DNA of 5,352 bases from Verrucomicrobiales bacterium (GCA_003232855.1 QIKC01000324.1:1-5352); one strand, 5' to 3'; shown: positions 1 through 5,227, counted from the first letter of the stretch. The notes: a model not told the origin generated them from the sequence alone. Made by a program: numbers and translations.

Positions 1-142
1 ACGCGGACACCTGACAACTACGACCCAAAATCGGAGGGATTCTTCGAGCCGGAGGGCTGCCGAGATTGAGCAAAAAAAGCGCAGAGATCGCCAGTAACCT
101 TTTTCCGGATTAGCGCGTGATAAATTTTGGTGGGAATAAGCG
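1..142. other. No recognisable gene; possible tail of an upstream gene
   Basis: I recognise no gene here. The plus-strand frame beginning at base 1 is open up to a TGA at 67-69 and reads like a plausible acidic protein tail (NYDPKSEGFFEPEG), so an upstream gene could end here. With only 22 codons this cannot be told from chance. The rest, to about 142, is A/T-richer than the window average and contains no convincing terminator hairpin. A long minus-strand open frame crossing this stretch continues antisense through the antitoxin gene and is best read as a shadow. Confidence 0.25.
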
Positions 143-166
143 GGGTTTGAAACCCGTTGGCAAACC
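143..166. promoter_or_regulatory. Overlapping inverted repeats, candidate VapB operator
   Basis: Bases 143-155 form a perfect palindrome with 6-base arms around one central base (GGGTTT-G-AAACCC). The second inverted repeat, GGTTTG at 144-149 with CAAACC at 161-166, shares the left arm. Together they make three related half-sites across the candidate -35 element at 157-162. Ribbon-helix-helix antitoxins commonly bind such repeats in pairs and repress their own operon, so autoregulation by the downstream antitoxin is the natural reading. The repeats are seen directly; the operator role is inferred. Confidence 0.45.
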
Positions 167-186
167 ATCCTAAAAGCTGGTATGCT
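157..186 (+). promoter_or_regulatory. Sigma-70-type promoter of the vapBC operon
   Basis: A TTGGCA at 157-162 (5 of 6 to the consensus -35) is followed after 18 bases by TATGCT at 181-186 (4 of 6 to the -10). A TG at 178-179, one base before the -10, makes it an extended -10. The predicted start of transcription near 193 would leave a leader of about 20 bases containing the ribosome binding site at 197-204. The arrangement fits a compact autoregulated toxin-antitoxin promoter. It is a prediction from motifs only. Confidence 0.45.
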
Positions 187-212
187 GACTGTGTACGGAG
201 GAAGCCATAGCG

Positions 213-425
213 ATGCCTGAGACAGAAACACTTCGGAAAATCACGGTGAAAATCCCGACAGCGTTGCTGGAAGATGCGCAGAAACTCACGGGCGGCGGGG
301 TAACGGAGACGATCACAGCCGGGTTGGAGAAGCTGGCGGCGAGCCCTGCTTACCGGAAGCTGCTTGTGCTGGAAGGGAGCTGCAAGCTGGATCTCGATCT
401 CGAAGCCTCTCGTCTTGATCGGTAA
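213..425 (+). CDS. vapB: VapB-like ribbon-helix-helix antitoxin
   Basis: This 70-residue protein has the layout of a type II antitoxin. Residues 8-14 (RKITVKI) give the DNA-contacting beta strand. Residues 16-26 and 30-43 give the two helices of a ribbon-helix-helix fold (ALLEDAQKLTG, then VTETITAGLEKLAA). The acidic tail LDLDLEASRLDR (59-70) resembles the toxin-wrapping C-terminus of VapB proteins. By family knowledge it dimerises, represses its own promoter and neutralises the co-encoded nuclease. The ATG is preceded by a strong Shine-Dalgarno sequence, GGAGGAAG at 197-204, with 8 bases of spacing, which fixes the start. The stop lies 6 bases before the toxin ATG, so the pair is co-transcribed. 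It appears intact although its partner is interrupted. Assignment to VapB rests on the pattern and on the PIN-domain neighbour. Confidence 0.82.
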   Translation: MPETETLRKITVKIPTALLEDAQKLTGGGVTETITAGLEKLAASPAYRKLLVLEGSCKLDLDLEASRLDR

Positions 426-431
426 AAACGC

Positions 432-821
432 ATGATCGGGGTGGATACCAGTAGCTTCGTTGCTTACCTCCAAGGGGAAGAAGCCGAAGACGTTGATTTA
501 CTCAGGCAGGCGATCAGGGATGAGACGCTGATCATGCCACCTTTTCTGGTGACTGAATTGTTCAGTGCACGCAATCTTAGCAATGAGGTCAAAACCGTCA
601 TTCTCGATCTACCGCAAATGCCAATGAAACCCGGATTCTAGGAACGCGCCGGAGAGGCGCGAGCCACGATCTTGGCAGCCAAGAAAAAAGCACGAACCCT
701 CGACACCATGATCGCCGTCTATGTCCTCGATCACGGAATGCCCCTCATCGCCCGCGATGGGGATTACCGTCACTTCGTGGAGCGTTTTGGGCTGATTCTC
801 AAGCCGGGTAAATCAGGCTGA
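432..821 (+). pseudogene. vapC: VapC-type PIN-domain toxin interrupted by an in-frame TAG
   Basis: Read through one stop codon, this frame encodes a 129-codon PIN-domain ribonuclease, a normal length for VapC toxins, which cut tRNA or rRNA. The four conserved acidic positions are all present: D5 in GVDTSSF, E42 in VTELF, D91 in LDTMIA, and D109 (with D111) in ARDGDYRHF. The only defect is TAG at 639-641, codon 70, inside GF-stop-ERAG. Many PIN toxins have Trp at this position (GFWERAG-like), so a single TGG-to-TAG change explains it. As written, the translated product is a 69-residue N-terminal half lacking D91 and D109 and should be inactive. No frameshift is needed, and the 59 downstream codons look undecayed, so the change is recent, a sequencing error, or read through. 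The toxin ATG lies 6 bases after the antitoxin stop and probably relies on translational coupling, since no good ribosome binding site is visible. Confidence 0.85.
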
Positions 822-887
822 GAAGCTGAGGATACGTGCTAGGCACTTATCACCAGCCGGAGGGAATCCACCTCGAACAGGCCGCCG

Positions 888-2396
888 CTAAAGTCCGAGC
901 GCGGGTTCGTCCGGCTCCACAGTGCCGAGGATAAAACTCGGCAGCAACTGCCGCATCGAGCCGTAGGCGACCAAGAAGAAACCGATCTGGAAGAGCGCCA
1001 GAAACGGCACCCCGAACCAATGGCCGCGTGCTACGGCGTCGATCACTAGGTAGCTGAAATAGAGGAAGAACGCGATCTCGAAGGCCGGAGCCACCGATTT
1101 GAGTGCCCGGTATTTGCTTTTCCGCACACCGGAGCGCTTCTTCTGTTCTCCGTATTTGGGGGTGCGCACGAAATCGGATTCCTTGCCGAGCAGCGCCTCG
1201 ATCACCGCCTTGCCGTTGTTGATCGACATGCCGATCCCCAGCGCCAGCAGCACCGGCAGATAGAGAATCTCGCGCAGCCATTTCATCGGGCTCGGGTTGA
1301 TCGCGATCTGCGCGGTAATATAGAAGAGCGCCACCGACACTGAGGTGGCGAAGAAGATCGGAATATCTAACAACACGGTGCGCACCCAACCGGTTTCGGG
1401 GTGCATCGCCGGATTGACCAAAACGCAGAGCAGGATCAGCAGCAGGTAGGCAAAGTTGGCAGTCAGGTGAGCGGTGGCCTCGAACTTGACCATGCGTGGC
1501 AAATCGCTGCGCCAGATGGGCCCCAACATTTTCAGGCAAGTCTGCACCGAGCCCTTCGCCCAGCGATGCTGCTGAGACTTGAAGCCGTCCATAGTCGGCG
1601 GCAGCTCGGCTGGGGTCACCACGTCCTTGAGATAGATGAATTTCCAGCCCTTCATCTGCGCGCGGTAGCTGAGGTCGAGATCCTCCGTGAGGGTGTCATG
1701 CTCCCAGCCGCCCGCATCGTCGATGCAGGTCTTGCGCCAAATTCCGGCGGTGCCGTTGAAGTTGAAGAAGCGGCCGCTGCGGCTGCGCGCGGTCTGCTCG
1801 ACCGCGAGATGCCCATCGAGAAACAATGCCTGCACCCGCGTCAGAATCGAAAACGTCTTGTTGAGATGCCCCCAGCGAGTCTGGATCATGCCCACCTTCT
1901 CATTCGTAAAGTAGTGGATCATGTCGTGCAGCACTTCCGGCTCCGGCACGAAATCCGCATCCAAGATGTAGATGTATTCGCCGCTGGCGCTCTCCATGCC
2001 CTTCTCTAACGCACCCGCCTTGAAACCGGTGCGGTCACTGCGGTGGATCAGCTCGACATCGAACCCGCGCGCGATCAGCTTGTCCGCCTCCTCACGACAG
2101 ATCGCCCGCGTCTCGTCGAGCGAATCGTCCAGGATCTGAATCTGCAGCAGATCCTTCGGGTAGTCGATGTTCGCCACCGCCTTGATCAGACGCCGCACGA
2201 CATACAGCTCGTTGAAAATCGGCAACTGCACTGTCACCTTCGGCAGTTGCTTGAAGTGAGAATCTGGCTCCGGCTTGCGCCGCGAGTGCTTCCAGTATAG
2301 ATAGATCATCGTATACCGGTGCAGCCCGTAAGCCGAGAGCCCCAGCAAGACGACGAAATAACAGATAATCCAAACCGAGGTCGCTATGTGGCCCAT
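888..2396 (-). CDS. Membrane glycosyltransferase family 2, cellulose-synthase-like (CSLA/CSLC type)
   Basis: This 502-residue integral membrane enzyme probably polymerises a beta-linked polysaccharide from a nucleotide sugar on the cytoplasmic face and passes the chain through its own membrane channel. A membrane segment at about 8-27 is followed by the catalytic domain at about 52-290. That domain has the full processive signature: QLPIFNE (57-63), DD (90-91), DAD (146-148), TED (237-239) and QQHRW (275-279). About five more membrane segments follow, near 308-328, 341-363, 375-393, 437-455 and 460-480. The cytosolic loop contains FVRTPKYG (409-416), a stretch typical of bacterial and plant CSLA/CSLC-like synthases. 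There is no C-terminal PilZ domain, so direct cyclic-di-GMP control as in BcsA is not indicated. No BcsB, BcsC or cellulase neighbour is visible; the product (glucan, mannan or other) cannot be told. The ATG is the first possible start, because an in-frame TAG lies just upstream; no Shine-Dalgarno sequence is evident. Confidence 0.9.
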   Translation of the reverse strand: MGHIATSVWIICYFVVLLGLSAYGLHRYTMIYLYWKHSRRKPEPDSHFKQLPKVTVQLPIFNELYVVRRLIKAVANIDYPKDLLQIQILDDSLDETRAICREEADKLIARGFDVELIHRSDRTGFKAGALEKGMESASGEYIYILDADFVPEPEVLHDMIHYFTNEKVGMIQTRWGHLNKTFSILTRVQALFLDGHLAVEQTARSRSGRFFNFNGTAGIWRKTCIDDAGGWEHDTLTEDLDLSYRAQMKGWKFIYLKDVVTPAELPPTMDGFKSQQHRWAKGSVQTCLKMLGPIWRSDLPRMVKFEATAHLTANFAYLLLILLCVLVNPAMHPETGWVRTVLLDIPIFFATSVSVALFYITAQIAINPSPMKWLREILYLPVLLALGIGMSINNGKAVIEALLGKESDFVRTPKYGEQKKRSGVRKSKYRALKSVAPAFEIAFFLYFSYLVIDAVARGHWFGVPFLALFQIGFFLVAYGSMRQLLPSFILGTVEPDEPALGL

Positions 2397-2425
2397 ACGT
2401 ACTACTGACTAAAAAGAGAATGAAA

Positions 2426-2453
2426 AAAATAAGGCGACCCGACCCGCGACCAA
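2426..2453 (-). promoter_or_regulatory. Weak candidate promoter of the glycosyltransferase gene
   Basis: Read on the minus strand, TTGGTC (2453-2448) is followed after 16 bases by TATTTT (2431-2426). A transcript from here would begin near 2419 and have a leader of about 22 bases. Each box matches its consensus at 4-5 of 6 positions. The stretch between this site and the ATG is A/T-rich, unlike the surroundings, which fits a promoter region. The match is modest and could be chance. Confidence 0.2.
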
Positions 2454-2483
2454 TCGGACGCCTACAATCCTTTTAAAAATTCT

Positions 2484-2603
2484 ATGGTCAAGGAGCATTT
2501 ACGCGAATATTCGCTCGAAGTGGTCGCGCCGATGCCCCATACTTTAACCGACTCGCCACCCCGCAACCCGATCAACCGATCGGGTGCGCCGACGACGAAA
2601 TAA
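2484..2603 (+). CDS. Possible 39-codon small ORF ahead of the exported protein
   Basis: An ATG at 2484 opens a frame of 39 codons (MVKEHLREYSLEVVAPMP at its start) ending with TAA at 2601-2603, ten bases before the ATG of the exported protein. By hand count, third positions are richer in G/C (about 68%) than first (about 55%) and second (about 47%) positions. That is the ordering expected of real coding sequence in a G+C-rich genome. Against it, there is no Shine-Dalgarno sequence, the length is within chance range, and two palindromes overlap the frame. I do not recognise the peptide. It could be a leader peptide, a short independent protein or noise. Confidence 0.2.
   Translation: MVKEHLREYSLEVVAPMPHTLTDSPPRNPINRSGAPTTK
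2503..2514. repeat. 12-base perfect palindrome in divergent intergenic region
   Basis: GCGAATATTCGC is a perfect 12-base palindrome about midway between the divergent glycosyltransferase and exported-protein genes (107 bases from one start and 99 from the other). Its position and even symmetry suit a dimeric regulator site, but no regulator is encoded in the window and no second copy was found by eye. Confidence 0.3.
2566..2585. repeat. 8-bp stem hairpin upstream of the exported protein gene
   Basis: ACCCGATC at 2566-2573 and GATCGGGT at 2578-2585 form a perfect 8-bp stem with the 4-base loop AACC. It ends 28 bases before the chosen ATG of the exported protein, so it would lie in that gene's leader. 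There is no following T-run, so it is not an intrinsic terminator. An operator or a leader structure affecting translation are the likelier roles. It also overlaps the alternative GTG start at 2584, which argues mildly against that start. Confidence 0.35.
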
Positions 2604-2613
2604 TACCTCCCTC

Positions 2614-3456
2614 ATGAGATTTATCGCAACCAGCCTCACCGCCCTCCTATTCTCCTTACCCCTTTACGCACAAGAGGTTCCCGAAGACCTGATCGGCGAC
2701 GAGCACGTTCGTGAGGAGTTCGGCGTCAACCACTTCACCACCCCCTCGATCAAGAAATTATTCGAGAACCTCGACGATCTGGGCACCCTCCCCTACGACC
2801 GCCTGAAGCGGGAAATTCCCAAAACCATCTCGCGCGACCGCTCGATCGTGGCTCTCGGGCTCGGCGCGCTGATCTCCGACGGCTTCCTCGTCGTGCAGGC
2901 AGAGAAGGTCTCCGAGTTGGAAAAAATTGCCCGTGCGGTGCTCAAGCAAGCCAAGGTTCTCGGTGCCGGCATGCGCGTCACCAAACACGCGAAAAGCATT
3001 CTCGAGAGCAGCGGCCTCGGCGAGTGGGAGCAGCTCAAGGTGGAGCTGTCGAAAACCCAAGCCGACGTGGAGGCGGAGATGGTGCTGCTGCGCGACGTCG
3101 ATATCGCCCACCTCGTCGCCCTCGGCGGTTGGTTGCGCGCCTTCGAAATCGCCGCCGTCACTTCCTCCGACCCCTATTCGGAGCGCAAGGCGAAACAGCT
3201 GAACCGCACCGACGTGATCGCCTATTTTATCGAAACGCTGCGCGGGCTGGAACCCAAACTGCAAGAACGCCCCCACATCATCCAGCTCGCCGAGGGTCTG
3301 GAGGAGATCCTCGCCGATCTCGGTGGCTACGACCCGGAGGAAGAAGCCGCGGAAGAGAGCGAAGAAAAGGCCGCGCCGCCCGCCCCCACCGAGGAACAGG
3401 TGAATTCACTGGCCAAGAAAATTCGCGCGCTGCTGGCCATCGTCGAGGCGAAGTAG
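2614..3456 (+). CDS. Exported alpha-helical protein of unknown function
   Basis: I do not recognise a named family. From ATG 2614 the protein has 280 residues. It begins with a short signal peptide: basic MR, hydrophobic core to about residue 16, and likely cleavage after LYA at 19 (before QEVP). That predicts release into the periplasm. The mature part is mostly predicted helix, with a well-ordered core at 74-182 (SRDRSIVALGLGALISDGFLV, then DVDIAHLVALGGWLRAFEIA at 161-180). An acidic, Ala/Pro-rich linker follows at 240-260, then a final helix. The frame is also open from a GTG at 2584, but starting at 2614 puts the signal peptide at the N-terminus, where it belongs. No Shine-Dalgarno sequence is seen before either start. 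The next gene lies 66 bases downstream in the same direction and may be co-transcribed. Confidence 0.8.
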   Translation: MRFIATSLTALLFSLPLYAQEVPEDLIGDEHVREEFGVNHFTTPSIKKLFENLDDLGTLPYDRLKREIPKTISRDRSIVALGLGALISDGFLVVQAEKVSELEKIARAVLKQAKVLGAGMRVTKHAKSILESSGLGEWEQLKVELSKTQADVEAEMVLLRDVDIAHLVALGGWLRAFEIAAVTSSDPYSERKAKQLNRTDVIAYFIETLRGLEPKLQERPHIIQLAEGLEEILADLGGYDPEEEAAEESEEKAAPPAPTEEQVNSLAKKIRALLAIVEAK

Positions 3457-3488
3457 AAAGGATACCGCGCCCCCTCTCCCACCCGCAC

Positions 3489-3505
3489 TTGCGCCCCCGG
3501 CGCAA
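3489..3505. repeat. 7-bp GC-rich hairpin between two co-directional genes
   Basis: TTGCGCC (3489-3495) and GGCGCAA (3499-3505) form a perfect 7-bp stem with a CCC loop, 18 bases before the ATG at 3523. It lacks a T-run on either strand, so it is not a classical intrinsic terminator. In the messenger it would sit close to the start codon and could tune expression of the downstream gene or mark a processing site. The structure is visible; its role is inferred. Confidence 0.35.
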
Positions 3506-3522
3506 CGCGCTACCTAGTCACC

Positions 3523-3999
3523 ATGGATCTCACCGAAGCACAGCAAACTACCGTCACCTCTTGGGTCGAAGAAGGAGCCGACCTCGGCGAAATCCAGAGC
3601 CGGCTGAAAACGGAACTCGACATCTCCCTCACCTATCTCGACACCCGTTTTTTGCTCGGCGATCTCGGTTTGGAGCTGGCCGGGGACAAAGAAGACGAGC
3701 CGCCAGAAGATGTGCCTGAAGATCTACCTAAAGCGGATCAAACACCGCCGGAAGCCGACGCTGCGCTGCCGGTCGGCGGGGCAAGCGGGGTGTCCCTCAC
3801 CGTCGATCAGATCACCCAACCCCACGCCGTCGTCAGTGGCCGCGTGAATTTCAGCGATGGGGAAAACGCCGCGTGGTATCTCGACCAGATGGGCCGGCTC
3901 GGGCTCGACCCCAGCACCGAAGGCTACCAGCCTTCCGAACAAGACCTCGCCGAATTCCAAACGGCGCTGCAGAACGTGCTGCGCGAAAACGGGGGCTAG
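3523..3999 (+). CDS. Small acidic protein of unknown function, two-part layout
   Basis: This 158-residue protein has no signal peptide or membrane segment and is probably cytoplasmic. It falls into two parts joined by a disordered acidic, Pro-rich linker at about 54-85. The N-terminal part (1-50) is helical, MDLTEAQQ...VEEGADLGEIQSRL...YLDTRFLLGDLGLEL, and resembles a small DNA- or protein-binding helical module, though no match is certain. The C-terminal part (88-157) has beta-rich SGVSLTVDQITQPHAVVSGRVNFSDGE, then AAWYLDQMGRLGLDP and a closing helix. I cannot name the family. It follows the exported protein by 66 bases and may share its transcript. The ATG has no clear Shine-Dalgarno sequence. 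Its TAG stop overlaps the stop of the converging mlaE gene. Confidence 0.75.
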   Translation: MDLTEAQQTTVTSWVEEGADLGEIQSRLKTELDISLTYLDTRFLLGDLGLELAGDKEDEPPEDVPEDLPKADQTPPEADAALPVGGASGVSLTVDQITQPHAVVSGRVNFSDGENAAWYLDQMGRLGLDPSTEGYQPSEQDLAEFQTALQNVLRENGG

Positions 4000-4002
4000 C
4001 CC
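3993..4002. repeat. Palindrome carrying two convergent stop codons
   Basis: GGGCTAGCCC is a perfect 10-base palindrome. Its central CTAG (3996-3999) supplies TAG to the plus-strand gene (3997-3999) and TAG to the minus-strand mlaE (3998-3996). With no spacer and no T-run, there is no room for a conventional terminator between the two genes. Confidence 0.7.
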
Positions 4003-4778
4003 TCGCCGAAGGGAAAGACCTTCGTCAGCACGATCGTCAGGAAAAAGTTGCAGATGAGCACCGCCAGCGAGGCGATGACCACGGCGCGCGTCGTGGCGCG
4101 ACCCACCCCCACGGCACCATCCTTCGCCACCAGCCCCTGGTGGCAGGCAACCAAGCAGATGAGGATACCGTAGATGAAACCTTTGATCATCCCAAAAGCG
4201 ATGTCTTCGAGTTCGGTGAACACCTCGAGGTGGTGCATGAACCAAGCCTCGGAGACACCGTAGAGAAGCACGGCGATCGCCCACGAGGCGACGATCCCGA
4301 ACAAAATCGCCTCGGCGATTAGCAACGGCATGGAGATCATAATCGCGATGAAGCGCGGCACCACGAGATACCCCGTCGGGCTGATGCCCATGGCGCGCAG
4401 AGCATCGACTTGCTCAGTCACCTTCATCGTCCCGATCTCCGCCGCCATCGCCGCCCCCACTCTGCCGGTGATCATCAGCCCCACCAGCACCGGCGCCAGC
4501 TCACGACACATGGCGATCGACACCAGCCCCCCGATCCCGGTCTCCATGTCGAGTTTCGTCGCTTGGAAATAGGACTGCGCGGTAAACACTGCGCCCGTGA
4601 AAGCGCCGGTGACGATCACCACGATCTGAGAACCAAAACCGATCTCGACCATCTGTTGCGCGACCAGTCGCGGCCTCCAACGCCCGCGCAGCATCAACCC
4701 GATCGACTCGAACAACAGCCCCCCGACCTGACCGAGGTAGGTCAGGGAATCCAGAATTGCGCGCCCTAGTATTCTCAC
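3996..4778 (-). CDS. mlaE: MlaE-family ABC transporter permease (lipid transport)
   Basis: This 260-residue inner-membrane protein is the permease of an Mla/Mce-type ABC transporter, which moves phospholipids or other hydrophobic lipids between inner and outer membranes. The family signature is clear at 92-142. It runs RELAPVLVGLMITGRVGAAM, then AAEIGTMKVTEQVDALRAMG, then ISPTGYLVVPR. This includes the EQVDAL...MG...P..YLV.PR block thought to contact the ATPase. An N-terminal amphipathic stretch (1-35) is followed by about five membrane segments near 46-68, 87-108, 139-173, 193-213 and 231-253. Length is normal for the family. The start is GTG (4778-4776), with a GGGG ribosome-binding core 7 bases upstream. 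An upstream 88-codon gene on the same strand ends 33 bases before it. The MlaF ATPase and MlaD binding protein usually encoded next to mlaE are not seen on either side. Confidence 0.93.
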   Translation of the reverse strand: MRILGRAILDSLTYLGQVGGLLFESIGLMLRGRWRPRLVAQQMVEIGFGSQIVVIVTGAFTGAVFTAQSYFQATKLDMETGIGGLVSIAMCRELAPVLVGLMITGRVGAAMAAEIGTMKVTEQVDALRAMGISPTGYLVVPRFIAIMISMPLLIAEAILFGIVASWAIAVLLYGVSEAWFMHHLEVFTELEDIAFGMIKGFIYGILICLVACHQGLVAKDGAVGVGRATTRAVVIASLAVLICNFFLTIVLTKVFPFGEG

Positions 4779-4811
4779 TTTGTTACCCCATCTGGAGGCG
4801 CGCCATTCCCA

Positions 4812-5078
4812 TTAGCCAAGGCGCATGGTTCCGGTGCCGGTGCGCGGGGTCAGTTCCTCTGGAATTTTTCCGACCGGCCGCGGCTCCAGTCCGATCCCGG
4901 TGAACACCTGCTCCAACTGTGCCACCGTGACCACCGGTCGCTCCATGTCGAAATACACGATGTCATGGTCGACATCGACATGGTAATGTACCCCCACGAA
5001 GACCTCCAAGCCATGTCCCAGTTTCAAGACGTTGTCCCCCACACGGAGTCCCGGCGCGTAAAATGCAATTTCGATCAT
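4812..5078 (-). CDS. Small conserved-looking unknown protein upstream of mlaE
   Basis: I do not recognise this 88-residue protein. It has no signal peptide or membrane segment. The sequence alternates predicted strands and a helix: MIEIAFYAPG, VGDNVLKLG, EVFVGVHYHVDVDHDIVYFD (25-44), the helix VAQLEQVFTGIG (52-63), then LEPRPVGKIP. This loosely recalls a small alpha/beta regulatory fold such as ACT, though that is only a resemblance. A cluster of H31, H33, H38 with D35, D37 and D39 could bind metal. The ATG has a purine-rich ribosome binding site, GAGGGTGG, 4 bases upstream, a good sign that it is translated. It ends 33 bases before mlaE on the same strand, so the two are probably one operon. 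Confidence 0.68.
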   Translation of the reverse strand: MIEIAFYAPGLRVGDNVLKLGHGLEVFVGVHYHVDVDHDIVYFDMERPVVTVAQLEQVFTGIGLEPRPVGKIPEELTPRTGTGTMRLG

Positions 5079-5142
5079 AATTCCACCCTCAGACTAGAGG
5101 AACGCGCCAAGAGAATCAACCCCCTTCCAACACCGTAATGTA

Positions 5143-5163
5143 ACGGAGGTTTCCAACCTCCGT
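5143..5163. repeat. Hairpin repeat, first of a pair
   Basis: ACGGAGGTT and AACCTCCGT make a perfect 9-bp stem around the 3-base loop TCC. No gene ends nearby and no T-run follows, so it is not a terminator. Without the outer A-T pair it has the same geometry as the hairpin at 5183-5201, which suggests copies of one repeat family. Confidence 0.65.
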
Positions 5164-5182
5164 ATCCCATCACCGAAGGCAC

Positions 5183-5201
5183 CGGAGCTTGCAAAGCTCC
5201 G
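5183..5201. repeat. Hairpin repeat, second of a pair
   Basis: CGGAGCTT and AAGCTCCG make a perfect 8-bp stem around GCA. Compared with the hairpin 20 bases earlier, the arms differ at one position only (C for G, with the matching change G for C in the other arm) and the loop differs. The compensating pair change keeps the stem intact, as expected if structure is what is kept. Confidence 0.65.
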
Positions 5202-5210
5202 CCACAAATC

Positions 5211-5227
5211 GCCAGACAAACTCTGGC
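5211..5227. repeat. Third hairpin of the cluster
   Basis: GCCAGA (5211-5216) and TCTGGC (5222-5227) form a 6-bp stem with a CAAAC loop, 9 bases after the second hairpin. It differs in sequence from the first two but lies in the same cluster and may belong to the same composite repeat element. Confidence 0.45.

Noticed and set aside
18..473. Minus-strand open frame of 151 codons
   Set aside because: It is antisense to the whole antitoxin gene and the start of the toxin gene, which have a ribosome binding site, a promoter and recognisable domains. Its peptide is rich in Arg, Gln, Cys and Phe and resembles no protein I know.
836..846. Small GTGC-TAG-GCAC hairpin between the toxin and glycosyltransferase ends
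   Set aside because: A 4-bp stem with no T-run is too weak to call a terminator for either gene.
850..1539. Minus-strand open frame of 229 codons overlapping the glycosyltransferase
   Set aside because: It is the same strand in another frame, inside a gene with complete catalytic motifs, and its peptide is Arg/Ala/Gly-rich, typical of a shifted frame in G+C-rich DNA.
1401..2009. Plus-strand open frame of 202 codons antisense to the glycosyltransferase
   Set aside because: No ribosome binding site and a His/Arg/Gln-rich composition typical of an antisense shadow.
2584..2613. GTG start giving a 290-residue version of the exported protein
   Set aside because: The ten extra residues (Arg- and Asn-rich) would precede an already complete signal peptide, and the GTG lies in the arm of the 2566-2585 hairpin.
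3024..3719. Plus-strand open frame of 231 codons spanning the end of the exported-protein gene and the start of the next
   Set aside because: Extremely Arg-rich peptide with no domain. It overlaps two better-supported genes in a different frame.
5143..5227. CRISPR array or tandem terminators as an explanation for the hairpin cluster
   Set aside because: The units are too short, differ in sequence and have no regular spacers; there are no T-runs and no gene ends here.
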